DNA of 64,000 nucleotides from the NCBI RefSeq assembly GCF_022808915.1, contig NZ_JAKZFS010000002.1, positions 496,001-560,000 on the forward strand. Reading direction: 5' to 3'. Below, piece by piece: positions 1 through 8,042 of this stretch. The notes under the pieces are model-generated. The model was given only the letters and a program-made list of their open reading frames with translations, ran no database searches and was not told the DNA's origin. Source of the stretch: Fundidesulfovibrio terrae. Its GTDB lineage: Bacteria; Desulfobacterota; Desulfovibrionia; Desulfovibrionales; Desulfovibrionaceae. Both the position numbers and the translations under genes were made by a program. Numbering within the stretch: position 1 is the stretch's first letter; each line of letters opens with the position of its first letter.

Positions 1-321
1 CTTTTTCGTGTAGGCCCCGATCTCCAGGTTGTCGGCCACGCTCATGAGCGAGAAGAGCCTGCGGCCCTCGGGCACGTGGACGATGCCTTTCTCCACGATC
101 TTCTCCGGGGGCAGCGCCTCGATGTGCTCGCCCCGGAAGGTGATGACGCCCGAGCGCGCCTGCATGAGCCCCGAGATGGTCTTCAGGAGAGTGGACTTGC
201 CCGCGCCGTTGCCGCCGATGATGGAGACCACCTCGCCCTCGTTCACCACAAGGGAGAGCCCGTTTATGACCTGCACGTCCCCGTAGAAGACGTCGATGTT
301 CTCCACGCTAAGCAGCGCCAT
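1..321 (-). CDS. livF: Branched-chain-type amino acid ABC transporter ATPase LivF (partial)
   Basis: Cytoplasmic ATPase that would power uptake through the LivHM permease encoded just upstream. Only the first 107 codons are inside the window; the gene runs off the left edge. Visible are the Walker A motif GGNGAGKST near residue 40 and the HVPEGRRLFSLMSV Q-loop region typical of LivF, not LivG. The ATG at 321 lies inside the 3' end of livG (14-bp overlap), so translation is probably coupled. Last visible gene of the gabT-livKHMGF operon. The substrate cannot be told from the ATPase. Confidence 0.93.
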   Translation of the reverse strand, partial: MALLSVENIDVFYGDVQVINGLSLVVNEGEVVSIIGGNGAGKSTLLKTISGLMQARSGVITFRGEHIEALPPEKIVEKGIVHVPEGRRLFSLMSVADNLEIGAYTKK

Positions 322-1033
322 ATTCCCTCCCGAGATAGGCCTTGATGACGTTCTCGTCGCGGGTGACGTCCTCGGGCTTGCCCTCGGCGATCTTCTCCCC
401 GAACTGGATGACCACCACGCGGTCGGACAGGGCCATGACCGCGCGCATGATGTGCTCGATGACGAATACGGTCACGCCCCGGTCGCGCAGGCCCTTGATG
501 ATGTCGATCATGTCGTCCACCTCGGTCGGTCGAAGCCCGGCCATGACCTCGTCCAACAGCAGGAGTTCCGGCCCGGTGGCCAGGGCCTTGGCGATCTCCA
601 GGCGCTTGCGGTCGGCGATGGTCAGGTTGCCGGAGAGCTGGTCGGCCCGGTGGTCGAGCTGCAGCTCGGTGAGCACGTCCATGGCGATCTCGCGGGCCTT
701 GGCCGTGGAGCCGGTGCGCAGGAAGGCCCCCACCATCACGTTGTAGAGCACGGTCTTGGAGCCGAAGGGCTTCACGATCTGGAAGGTGCGCGCCAGGCCC
801 ATGGCGCAGAGGTCCCAGGGCTTCTTTCCGGCGATGGACTCGCCCTTGAAGCGGATATCGCCTGTAGAGGGCGGGAACACCCCGGCCACGCAGTTGAACA
901 TGGTGGACTTGCCCGCGCCGTTGGGGCCGATGAGGCCCAGGATTTCGCCCTTGGCGATGTGCAGGTCCAGGTCGTGGATGGCGGTCAGGCCGCCGAAGTG
1001 CTTGGTGAGTCCGGATATTTCGAGGATGTTCAT
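308..1033 (-). CDS. livG: Branched-chain-type amino acid ABC transporter ATPase LivG
   Basis: Second cytoplasmic ATPase of the LivHMGF complex, 241 aa, the family's usual length. It shows Walker A (GPNGAGKST), the LARTFQIVKPFGSKTVL segment characteristic of LivG, Walker B (LLLLDEVMAGL) and the switch histidine (FVIEHIM). The ATG at 1033 starts MNILEISGLTKHFGG and overlaps the livM stop by 4 bp; longer in-frame extensions would run deep into livM and are not used. The signature region reads LSGNLTIADRKRLEIAKAL, close to the relaxed LPYGxQRRLEIARAL of LivG proteins. Confidence 0.95.
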   Translation of the reverse strand: MNILEISGLTKHFGGLTAIHDLDLHIAKGEILGLIGPNGAGKSTMFNCVAGVFPPSTGDIRFKGESIAGKKPWDLCAMGLARTFQIVKPFGSKTVLYNVMVGAFLRTGSTAKAREIAMDVLTELQLDHRADQLSGNLTIADRKRLEIAKALATGPELLLLDEVMAGLRPTEVDDMIDIIKGLRDRGVTVFVIEHIMRAVMALSDRVVVIQFGEKIAEGKPEDVTRDENVIKAYLGREYGAA

Positions 1034-2034
1034 TTTGCGACTCCCTTGCCGATGATCCTGCAGGCCAGTCGGTCGTAGATCCTGGACAGGGGCGCGGTCA
1101 GGCCCTTGGGCTGGTAGAGCATCACCAGGATGAGGATCAGGCCGAAGATGACCAGGTGCAGACCCGGCAGCTGGTCGCTCAGGTAAATGCGGGTGAACTC
1201 GTTCAAGGGGCGAAGCGCCAGGGCGCCCACCAGCGGTCCGGCGATGGTTCCCCGGCCGCCGATCAGGGCGATGAAGGCGATCTCGAAGGAGAGGTCCAGG
1301 CCGAGAAGCCCCTTGGGATAGAAGTAGAGCATGAGCTGAGCGTAGAAGGTGCCCGCCAGGGCGGTCAGAAAGCAGCTCATGGCCATGGCGATGAGCTTGT
1401 AGCGGGCCACGTTGACGCCCAGCGCCTGGGCCGCCTCGGGCTCCTCGCCGCCCGCCGCCAGATAGTAGCCCATGCGCGACCTGGAGATGAACCAGGTGAG
1501 CGCCAGCACCAGCACCAGCATGGTCAGGATGATGTAGTAGTAGGGCTCTTTGTGCATGAACTGGTAGTTCCAGAAGGAGTCGCCCTTGAGGGGGATGAGC
1601 AGGCCCCGGGGGCCGTTCAGCTTGAAAGGCCCCAGGGAGTCGATGTTCTCGATCATCACCCGGATGCCTTCGGCGAAGGCGATGGTGCACAGGGCGAAGT
1701 AGGCTCCACGCATGCGGAAGGTGGGTTTTCCTATGAGCACGCCCACGAGGGCGGCGATGACCCCGCCCACCAGCATGCCGATCCAGGGGGAGATGCCGTA
1801 TTGCAGGGTCATGATTGTGGAGGTGTACGCCCCAAGGCCCACGAACACCGAGTGCCCCATGGGCAAAACGCCCGCGAAGCCGCCCACCAGGTTCCAGGCC
1901 GTGGTCAGGTAGGCGTAGAAGAAGAGCAGGATGAGAATCTGCATGTACGTCGGGCTCTCGATGACCAGGGGGAGCGTGAAGCTCACCACTGCGGCCAGAG
2001 AGAGGAGTATCGTGTCGAGTTGTTTCCGGCTCAC
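1030..2034 (-). CDS. livM: Branched-chain-type amino acid ABC permease LivM
   Basis: Inner-membrane permease subunit, 334 aa, with about eight to ten hydrophobic segments. The family signatures are visible: NLVGGFAGVLPMGHSVFVGLGAY near the N-terminus, the cytoplasmic EEPEAAQALGVNVARYKL coupling-helix region, and IGGRGTIAGPLVGA near the C-terminus. GTG start at 2034 preceded by GGAGG at good spacing. It forms a heterodimer with LivH and couples to LivG and LivF. Overlaps livG by 4 bp, part of the minus-strand operon. Confidence 0.94.
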   Translation of the reverse strand: MSRKQLDTILLSLAAVVSFTLPLVIESPTYMQILILLFFYAYLTTAWNLVGGFAGVLPMGHSVFVGLGAYTSTIMTLQYGISPWIGMLVGGVIAALVGVLIGKPTFRMRGAYFALCTIAFAEGIRVMIENIDSLGPFKLNGPRGLLIPLKGDSFWNYQFMHKEPYYYIILTMLVLVLALTWFISRSRMGYYLAAGGEEPEAAQALGVNVARYKLIAMAMSCFLTALAGTFYAQLMLYFYPKGLLGLDLSFEIAFIALIGGRGTIAGPLVGALALRPLNEFTRIYLSDQLPGLHLVIFGLILILVMLYQPKGLTAPLSRIYDRLACRIIGKGVAK

Positions 2035-2045
2035 GTGCGCGCCTC

Positions 2046-2930
2046 CTACCAGTCCTGTTTATGGCCGAATAAGCCGGAAGGTTTGACGAAGAGGATAACC
2101 AGGAAGATGGCGTAGATGATGGCCTCGGTCCAGGTGGAGGGCATGAATTGGGAGAACACCGACTCGATGAGCCCGATGATCACCCCGCCGAGCATGGCCC
2201 CCTGGATGGAGCCCAGGCCGCCCAGCACCACGATGATGAAGGCCCTGATGTCGAAGACCACGCCCACGGAGGGGTAGACGTAGTAGAAGGGGATGATGAC
2301 GCAGCCGGCGATGCCCGCGATGGCGGTGCCTATGCCGAAGGCCATGTTGTAGATGCGGTACTGGTCGATGCCCATCAGATTGGCGGCCTCGCGGTCCAGG
2401 CTGGTGGCCTGCAGGGCCTTGCCGGTGCGGGTCTTCTTCATGAAGAGCAAAAGGCCAGCCGCCGTGGCCAGCGACACCAGGAATCCGGAAAATTTCGGGA
2501 TGGAGACGATTATTTCCCCAAGGGAGAAGGACGTTCCGGTGATGGCCGTGCGCACGGTGCGGTATTCCGCGCCGAAGAGCATGAGGGCCAGGTTGTCCAG
2601 GACGTACCACACGCCCGTGGTGACGATGATGACCGTCAAGGGTTCGCGCACCTGCTGTTCGGCCTTGAAGACCGGTTTGATGAGCAGGTTCTGCATGGAG
2701 TAGCCGAAGAAAAAGAGCAGCGGCGGAACGAACAGAAGAGCCAGATAGGGATGGATGCCGGTAAGCTTGATCAGCCAGTAGGCCGTGAACATGCCCACCA
2801 TCAGGAGCGAGCCGTGGGCGAAGTTCACCACTTTCATCACCCCGAAGATCAGGGTGAGGCCCAGCGCCGTCAGTCCGTACATGGCCCCCATCATGGTGCC
2901 GTTGATCACCGCCTGTATCACCGCGGTCAT
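2046..2930 (-). CDS. livH: Branched-chain-type amino acid ABC permease LivH
   Basis: Inner-membrane permease subunit, 294 aa. Begins MTAVIQAVINGTMMGAMYGL and carries the typical ALGLTLIFGVMKVVNFAHGS segment, the SLDREAANLMGIDQYRIY coupling helix and the VVLGGLGSIQGAMLGG signature near residue 240. ATG at 2930. Separated from the binding-protein gene livK by a 66-bp gap holding a strong hairpin and from livM by 11 bp. Confidence 0.95.
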   Translation of the reverse strand: MTAVIQAVINGTMMGAMYGLTALGLTLIFGVMKVVNFAHGSLLMVGMFTAYWLIKLTGIHPYLALLFVPPLLFFFGYSMQNLLIKPVFKAEQQVREPLTVIIVTTGVWYVLDNLALMLFGAEYRTVRTAITGTSFSLGEIIVSIPKFSGFLVSLATAAGLLLFMKKTRTGKALQATSLDREAANLMGIDQYRIYNMAFGIGTAIAGIAGCVIIPFYYVYPSVGVVFDIRAFIIVVLGGLGSIQGAMLGGVIIGLIESVFSQFMPSTWTEAIIYAIFLVILFVKPSGLFGHKQDW

Positions 2931-2951
2931 GCGTCGTCTCCGGTGTGTTGT

Positions 2952-2979
2952 CCCCCGGGCCGCCTGTACGGCCCGGGGG
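2952..2979 (-). other. Intercistronic hairpin between livK and livH
   Basis: CCCCCGGGCC (2952-2961) pairs perfectly with GGCCCGGGGG (2970-2979) around an 8-nt loop. No T-run follows on the minus strand, so it is more likely a 3' stabiliser or partial terminator that raises binding-protein mRNA over permease mRNA than a full stop. The second liv operon has a hairpin at the same position (34536-34563). Confidence 0.6.
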
Positions 2980-2996
2980 GTGGCGTTCAGAGGGCT

Positions 2997-4241
2997 TTAT
3001 TTGTTGGCGGGGAACACAGGCTTGTAACCGGCGTGGCGGGCGGCCTTGGGCCACACGGTGACGCGGTCCAGCTTGCCGTCGATCTCGGCCACCTGAACGA
3101 TGACGATGCCGGCGTTCTTGTTCTGGCCGCTCTCGTCGAACTCCACGCCGTCGTAGGAGACGATCATGGCCGGTCCCTTGGTCAGGTTGGTGGCGGCCAG
3201 GGCGTCGCGGACCTTCTTGGGATCGGTGGAGGCGGCGCGCTCGAAGGCGTCGGCGATGACGTACATGGCGGCGTAGGCGTCCACGGATTCTCCGGCCAGG
3301 TCGTAGCCGTACTTGGCCTTGAACTTGGCGTTGGTTTCCTTGGCGCCGGGCTTGTTGACGTCGGTGTTCCACTCCACCTCGTCGAACATGTTGAGGGCGT
3401 TCTTGTTGGTGTTCTCAAGGAACTTGGGGTCGGCGTGGCCGCCGCCGCTGGCGATGGTGACCTTGGGCTTCACCTTCATTTCGGCCAGGGTGTTGGTCAT
3501 GAGGATGGCGTCGGCGGCGTTGGACACCAGCATGAGCACGTCGGGGTTGGCGGACTTGATCTTGGTGACCACGGGGGTCAGGTCGGTGGCGGTGCTGGGA
3601 TAGGGCTCGTCCAGCACGATCTCGTAGCCGTCCTTCTTGGCCAGGTCGCGCCACTTCTCGGCGAAGCCGGTGCCCCAGTCGCCGTTTTCGAAGACGAAGG
3701 CGATGGTCTTCATCTTCACGCCGGTCTCTTCCTGCATGTCCTTCAGGAAGCGGAACTGGTCGCGCACCCACCAGGAGTCCTTGGCGGCGACGCGGAACAC
3801 GTACTTGAAGCCGCGCTCGGTGATGGTGTCGCGCACGGAAACGGGCACCACGAAGGGCACGCCGTAGCGTTCGGCGGTCTGGGTGGCCGGGTAGGTGACG
3901 GCGGAGTTCCAGCAGCCGGTCATGATGTTGACCTTTTCCGTGTTGATCAGGCGCTCGGTTTCGGAGACGCCCACGGTGGGGTCGGACTTGGAGTCGGCGT
4001 AGACCAGCTCGAGCTTGGCCCCGCCCAGGGACTTGATGCCGCCCGCGGCGTTGATCTCTTCGATGGCCATTTCGCGGGCCTGCTTGCCCTGCACCCCTAC
4101 CGAGGCCGACGGGCCGGACATCGGCTCCACGTTGCCGATCTTGATGGTCTTCTGGGCCAGGGCCTGGCCCGAGAGGCCTGCGGTCAGGACGGCCGCCGCG
4201 ATAAGTCCGGTCAGCTTCTTGCCGAAAGACACCTTGTTCAT
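2997..4241 (-). CDS. livK: Periplasmic amino-acid-binding protein of ABC transporter (LivK type)
   Basis: Solute-binding protein, 414 aa, for the LivHMGF permease. Residues 1-29 form a Sec signal peptide (KK, hydrophobic core, cleavage after QALA). The mature part begins KTIKIGNVEPMSGPSASVG and is a type I periplasmic-binding fold (Peripla_BP_6). At 414 aa it is longer than classical LivK/LivJ (about 370 aa), as in many family members for other amino acids, amides or urea, so the ligand is uncertain. It follows gabT in the same operon, which suggests the imported compound is transaminated by that enzyme (inference). Confidence 0.9.
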   Translation of the reverse strand: MNKVSFGKKLTGLIAAAVLTAGLSGQALAQKTIKIGNVEPMSGPSASVGVQGKQAREMAIEEINAAGGIKSLGGAKLELVYADSKSDPTVGVSETERLINTEKVNIMTGCWNSAVTYPATQTAERYGVPFVVPVSVRDTITERGFKYVFRVAAKDSWWVRDQFRFLKDMQEETGVKMKTIAFVFENGDWGTGFAEKWRDLAKKDGYEIVLDEPYPSTATDLTPVVTKIKSANPDVLMLVSNAADAILMTNTLAEMKVKPKVTIASGGGHADPKFLENTNKNALNMFDEVEWNTDVNKPGAKETNAKFKAKYGYDLAGESVDAYAAMYVIADAFERAASTDPKKVRDALAATNLTKGPAMIVSYDGVEFDESGQNKNAGIVIVQVAEIDGKLDRVTVWPKAARHAGYKPVFPANK

Positions 4242-4310
4242 GCGTCGCTCCCTTCGTTGACGGTTGTGCGCGTACGTTTCTCGACCTCGATTCCGGTTGT
4301 GCGAACCTCT

Positions 4311-5630
4311 CTACAGGCGGCCCAGGGAGAGCTCACGGAAGCCCTCCTCCATGATGGCCAGGCCGCGTTCGAGCTGATCGCCGGTGATCACCAGGGGCAT
4401 GAGCGTCCTGATGACGTTGCCGTGTGTTCCGCAGGAGAGCAGCAGGAGCCCCCGGTCCACGCAGAACTTGACCAGGGCCTTGGCCTGGGTGGTGGCGGGG
4501 GTCTTCTTCTCCCGGTCGGTGACCAGTTCCAGGGCGCGCATGGGCCCGAGACCGCGCTGCTCGCCGATGATCTCGTATTTGCCCATCCACTCGGTGAAGC
4601 GCTTCTCCAGTGTCTCGCCAAGGATGCGGCCCTTTTCCAGGAGCTGGTCCTCCTCGAAGGCCTCCAGCACGGCCAGGGCCGCGCGGCAGGACAGCGGGTT
4701 GCCGCCGTAGGTGCCGCCGGTGCCGCCCACCTGGGGGGCGTCCATGATCTCGCGCCGGCCCACCACGCCCGAGATGGGCATGCCGCCGCCCAGGCTCTTG
4801 GCCACGCAGGTGAGGTCAGCTTCGATGCCGTGGTGCTCCATGGCGAAGTATTTACCGGTGCGTCCGAAGCCGGTCTGCACTTCGTCGGCCACGAACACGA
4901 TGCCGTTGTCGGCGCAGATGGCGCGCAACTTCTCGAAGTAGCGGGCGGGCGGGGACACGAATCCGCCCTCGCCCAGCACGGGCTCCACCACCAGGGCGGC
5001 CACGTTCTCGGCTGCGGTGTAGCCGATGAAGAAGTCCTTCAGCAGGTCGGCGCAGGCGGCGTCGCAGGTGGCCCGGTCGCGGCCCATGGGGCAGCGGTAG
5101 CAGTAGGCGTAGGGCATGCGGTAGACTTCGGGGGCGAAGGGGCCGAAGCCGAACTTGTAGGGCTTGACCTTGCTGGTCATGGTCATGGTCAGGAGCGTGC
5201 GGCCGTGGAAGCCGCCGTCGAAGACGATGACGCCCTGGCGGCCCGTGGCGCTACGCGCGATCTTGACCGCGTTCTCCACGGCCTCGGCCCCGGAGTTGGC
5301 GAAGAGGGCCATCTTGTCGAACCCGCCGGGAGCCAGCTGGCAGAGCTTTTCGGCCAGCTTGATGTATGGCTCGTACATGACGATGTGGAAGCAGGTGTGG
5401 ATGAACTTTTCGGCCTGGTCCTTGAGGGCGGCCACGACCTTGGGGTGGCAGTGGCCCACGTTGACCACGCCGATGCCGCCCGCGAAGTCGATGAGTTCGC
5501 GGCCGTCGATGTCGGTGATGAGTGCGCCTTCGGCCTTGGCCGCGATGTAGCGGGAGGCGTTGAAGGGGCCTTTGGGCACGTAGCGGTCGCGCAGAGCCTG
5601 GAGTTCGGCGGAATCAGTTTTTTGTCCCAC
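4311..5630 (-). CDS. gabT: Class III aminotransferase, 4-aminobutyrate aminotransferase type
   Basis: PLP-dependent omega-amino acid transaminase, 439 aa, cytoplasmic. PLP-binding landmarks are present: ANSGAEAVENA near 111, FHGRT near 141, ADEVQTGFGRTG with Asp249, and Schiff-base Lys278 in CVAKSLGGG. A Cys cluster (C177, C180, C189, C193) follows the family segment YCYRCPMG. GTG start at 5630 with AGAGGA 6 nt upstream. First gene of the operon with livKHMGF. The natural substrate could be GABA, beta-alanine, 5-aminovalerate or another amine; sequence alone does not decide. A sigma-54 promoter lies about 75 bp upstream. Confidence 0.87.
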   Translation of the reverse strand: MGQKTDSAELQALRDRYVPKGPFNASRYIAAKAEGALITDIDGRELIDFAGGIGVVNVGHCHPKVVAALKDQAEKFIHTCFHIVMYEPYIKLAEKLCQLAPGGFDKMALFANSGAEAVENAVKIARSATGRQGVIVFDGGFHGRTLLTMTMTSKVKPYKFGFGPFAPEVYRMPYAYCYRCPMGRDRATCDAACADLLKDFFIGYTAAENVAALVVEPVLGEGGFVSPPARYFEKLRAICADNGIVFVADEVQTGFGRTGKYFAMEHHGIEADLTCVAKSLGGGMPISGVVGRREIMDAPQVGGTGGTYGGNPLSCRAALAVLEAFEEDQLLEKGRILGETLEKRFTEWMGKYEIIGEQRGLGPMRALELVTDREKKTPATTQAKALVKFCVDRGLLLLSCGTHGNVIRTLMPLVITGDQLERGLAIMEEGFRELSLGRL

Positions 5631-5703
5631 GGTTTTTCCTCTTGGCGGGAAGGTTTCGGGCTGGGCCTCAGCATTGCCTTTTCACGAAAAGGTCAATGAA
5701 TTG

Positions 5704-5719
5704 AGCAAGAAGCAAGCCA
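5704..5719 (-). promoter_or_regulatory. Sigma-54 promoter of the gabT-liv operon
   Basis: Read on the minus strand, TGGC-TTG-CTTC-TTGCT matches the consensus TGGCACG-N4-TTGCW with GG (5718-5717) and GC (5706-5705) exactly 10 nt apart. Predicted start of transcription is near 5693, leaving a leader of about 60 nt before the GTG of gabT. The adjacent sigma-54 activator gene supports the call. Confidence 0.75.
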
Positions 5720-5850
5720 GAGAGGTGTTCCGTCAGAAAGTATGTTATTGTGAGGTGTTGCGTGTTCTGAGTCCTATTGTGAATTTGTTTCGTGATCTTA
5801 TTCTGAATCAAATGGCAGCGGAAACATCATTATTATAGATAGTTGAGTTT

Positions 5851-5866
5851 GATTCAATTTTGAATC
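5851..5866. promoter_or_regulatory. Probable activator site (UAS), GATTCA palindrome
   Basis: GATTCA-ATTT-TGAATC, an inverted repeat with both 6-bp arms perfect, centred about 140 bp upstream of the -24 element, the usual distance for a sigma-54 enhancer. A degenerate copy with one intact half (TGAATC, 5804-5809) lies closer to the promoter. The surrounding 5631-6048 stretch is AT-rich and non-coding; a 73-codon minus-strand frame in it shows no protein-like features. Confidence 0.6.
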
Positions 5867-6034
5867 GCACTTTGATTGACAATTTAGGAAAAATTCTTCG
5901 GATGATGAAAAGTAGCTCGGACGGAGAAAATAACCGGTGCGGGTGGAAACCACCTGCCCGCGAGGGACTGTCAGTGTTGGATCGGTAGGCGTGGCGGAAA
6001 ATGGCGCACTCTTTCGTTATTGAAAACACGGCTT

Positions 6035-6050
6035 GATTCAGATTTGAATC
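6035..6050. promoter_or_regulatory. Second GATTCA palindrome at the 3' end of the activator gene
   Basis: GATTCA-GATT-TGAATC, with the same arms and spacing as the site at 5851-5866. It touches the stop codon of the activator gene. Centre-to-centre distance to the first palindrome is 184 bp. Two copies of one motif beside a sigma-54 promoter suggest binding sites for the adjacent regulator (inference). Confidence 0.55.
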
Positions 6051-7785
6051 AGTCGGCCTTGATGCCGTACTTGGCCATCTTGCGCACCACCGTGGACTGG
6101 CTCACGCCCAGGAACGTGGCCATCTCCCGCGTGGTGCGGCAGCGCGAGGCGGCCTGCCTGAGCACCCGAATGCTGGCCAGATCTGTGGTCTCTGTGAGGT
6201 TGCGCAGCTGCGCCGCCTGCTGCAACCCGGCGGCCGAGCCAACGCCCAGGGCTTCCTCCACGGCCGAGGTCAGGTCGTCGCCCTCGCTCATGACGAAGGC
6301 CTTCTGGATGATGCCCACCAGTTCGCGCACGTTGCCCGGATAGTCGTAGGCTTCCAGAAGCCGCATGGCCCGGGGCGAGAGGCGCTTGGTTTTCGAGTAG
6401 CGGCTGTTGCAGCCCGCCAGGTAGAACTCGGCCAGCCCGAAGATGTCCTCACGGCGCTCGCGCAGGGGGGCGATGCGCACGATGAAGGTGTTCAGGCGGA
6501 AGAACAGGTCCTTGCGGAAGCGTTTCTGCTCCACCAGGCGCTCCAGGTCGCAGTTAGTGGCGGCCACCACGCCGCACTCCACCGTCTTGGATTCGGAGCC
6601 GCCCAGGCGGCGCAGCTCGTGGTCGTCCAGGTACTTGAGCAGCTTGGCCTGTACGGACAGCGGGATGTCGCCAACCTCATCCAGGAAGAGAGTGCCGCCC
6701 TTGGCCAGCTCGATGAGCCCGGCCTTGCCCTGCTTGAGCGCGCCGGTGAAGGCCCCCTTCTCGTAGCCGAAGAGTTCGGCCTCGAAGAGGTTTTCCGGCA
6801 CGGCCGGGCAGTTGATGGGGATGAAGGGCTTCTTGGCGCGCGGGCTGTTCTGGTGCACGAACTTGGCCAGGAGCCCCTTGCCCGTGCCCGATTCGCCCAG
6901 GATCAGGATGCGCGAGGCGTCCATGTTGGCCAGCTTCAAGAGCGCGTGCAGGCAGTGGCGCATGGCTGGGCTGTCGGCCACGATATCCTTCTGGCGGAGT
7001 TCCAGCATGGAGAGTTCGGCCAGTTCGTTGCGGTACTTCTCCTCCACCTTGCGGGCGTTCTGCAGGCCCTCGCGCAGGGCGTTCAGTTCGGTGACGTCGC
7101 GTTCGTTGGTGACCACCAGGGAGATCGCGCCGCTCTCGTCGAAGACAGGGGAGCCGGTCACCAGGAGCTGCTTGCCGGTCTTGGTGATGCGCTGGATGAT
7201 GCTGGACTGGCGCTTGTAGCGCAGCACGTCCAGGGTCACGGAATGGTCGACCAGACCCTCGTCGATGATGCAGCGGATGCTGCGGCCGATGTAGTCCGTG
7301 GCCGCCACGGAGTTCAGGCGCTGGGATTCGCGGTTGATGTCCAGGATGGTGCCCTCGCCGTCGCAGATCCAGATGCCCTCGGATATGGAGTCCAGGACGG
7401 CGCGAAGGGGTATTTCGGGTGCGGGCAGGGCGGATGGGGGCGGTTCGTCAACCAGCACGGCGACCCCGGCGGTCCTGCCTCGCAGCCTGACCGGGGCGGT
7501 TTCCACCAGGAGGAGCCGCCCCGCCACGTTCAGGATGGCCGGGGGCAGGCCCTGGCCTTCGAGGCAGGCGCGGATGCGTTCGGAGATTTCGCGCAGGTGT
7601 TCGGGCAATGCCTCGCCCGGGGCGGCGTGGAGCCTGAGCAGCAGTTCCGCCCTGGGATTCACGGACTCGACGCGGCCCTCGGAGTCCACGGCCAGGACGC
7701 CCCTGCCAAGGGAGCGCAGCACGTCGTCAGCCAGAAAGGCCGGTTTCCGTGACACTGTCGGGCCAAGTCCGCGCTTGATTGCCAT
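6049..7785 (-). CDS. Sigma-54-dependent transcriptional activator with two PAS-like domains
   Basis: Enhancer-binding protein, 578 aa. Order: PAS-like region about 20-110, second PAS about 126-234, AAA+ sigma-54 interaction domain about 270-500 with Walker A GESGTGKG (297-304), the sigma-54 contact loop GAFTGA (344-349) and Walker B TLFLDEVGD, then a Fis/TyrR-type HTH (TREMATFLGVSQSTVVRK) at 551-574. No receiver domain, so it probably senses a ligand or redox state through PAS. ATG at 7785 is chosen; an upstream TTG at 7863 in the same frame is possible, and neither start has a strong Shine-Dalgarno. Placed upstream of and in line with the gabT operon, whose sigma-54 promoter it probably activates. 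Confidence 0.9.
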   Translation of the reverse strand: MAIKRGLGPTVSRKPAFLADDVLRSLGRGVLAVDSEGRVESVNPRAELLLRLHAAPGEALPEHLREISERIRACLEGQGLPPAILNVAGRLLLVETAPVRLRGRTAGVAVLVDEPPPSALPAPEIPLRAVLDSISEGIWICDGEGTILDINRESQRLNSVAATDYIGRSIRCIIDEGLVDHSVTLDVLRYKRQSSIIQRITKTGKQLLVTGSPVFDESGAISLVVTNERDVTELNALREGLQNARKVEEKYRNELAELSMLELRQKDIVADSPAMRHCLHALLKLANMDASRILILGESGTGKGLLAKFVHQNSPRAKKPFIPINCPAVPENLFEAELFGYEKGAFTGALKQGKAGLIELAKGGTLFLDEVGDIPLSVQAKLLKYLDDHELRRLGGSESKTVECGVVAATNCDLERLVEQKRFRKDLFFRLNTFIVRIAPLRERREDIFGLAEFYLAGCNSRYSKTKRLSPRAMRLLEAYDYPGNVRELVGIIQKAFVMSEGDDLTSAVEEALGVGSAAGLQQAAQLRNLTETTDLASIRVLRQAASRCRTTREMATFLGVSQSTVVRKMAKYGIKAD

Positions 7786-7894
7786 GGATGTAAATAGACT
7801 GGAAAAGTGAGGAGATGCAACCCACAAATGCGTGCCATTCCGGGCCTGCCGCCACAGGGCCAAGTCTGCTCGGGATCAACCGCGCCAAGAAGAC

Positions 7895-8013
7895 GGAATT
7901 CCAAAAGGGACTGCCAATTCCGCTATCCTGCGTAATTGGGCGCTGCTTGCAGAGCCCGCAGGGCGAAGGCCAGGACGACACGAGTCAACCCTTTGGCCGC
8001 CGGAGGCATCTTC
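7895..8013 (+). repeat. Intergenic palindromic repeat, family A copy 1, split by a family B element
   Basis: Left arm GAATTCCAAAAGGGACT (7896-7912) and right arm CCCTTTGGCCGCCGGAGGC (7989-8007) are the two halves of the family A repeat seen intact at 40184, 48967 and 62798, where they are only a few bases apart. Here about 76 bp separate them, including a family B copy. The right part (GCCGGAGG...CCTCCGGC) also forms a hairpin just beyond nuoN and may end the nuo transcript. Confidence 0.7.
7914..7974 (-). repeat. Family B intergenic repeat, copy 1
   Basis: About 61 bp matching the reverse complement of 62278-62339 with few differences. It contains the hairpin CCAATTCCGC-N6-GCGTAATTGG and a GC-rich module (GCGCTGC...GCCCGCAGGGCGAAGGCC). 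It sits inside a family A repeat, which suggests it arrived later. Confidence 0.65.
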
Positions 8014-8042
8014 CTCCTCCGGCCGTTTAACCTCCCTGCGCT

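Noticed and set aside
2148-5699. 1183-codon open frame on the plus strand opposite liv and gabT
   Set aside because: Composition (Gly, His, Val, Asp runs) is typical of the antisense shadow of high-GC genes; the minus-strand genes have clear motifs throughout.
5808-6029. 73-codon frame upstream of gabT
   Set aside because: AT-rich promoter DNA, no ribosome site, overlaps the activator palindromes.
7786-7863. 26-residue N-terminal extension of the first sigma-54 activator from a TTG start
   Set aside because: TTG is a weak start and the added residues are not PAS-like; ATG at 7785 is simpler, although no strong ribosome site supports either.
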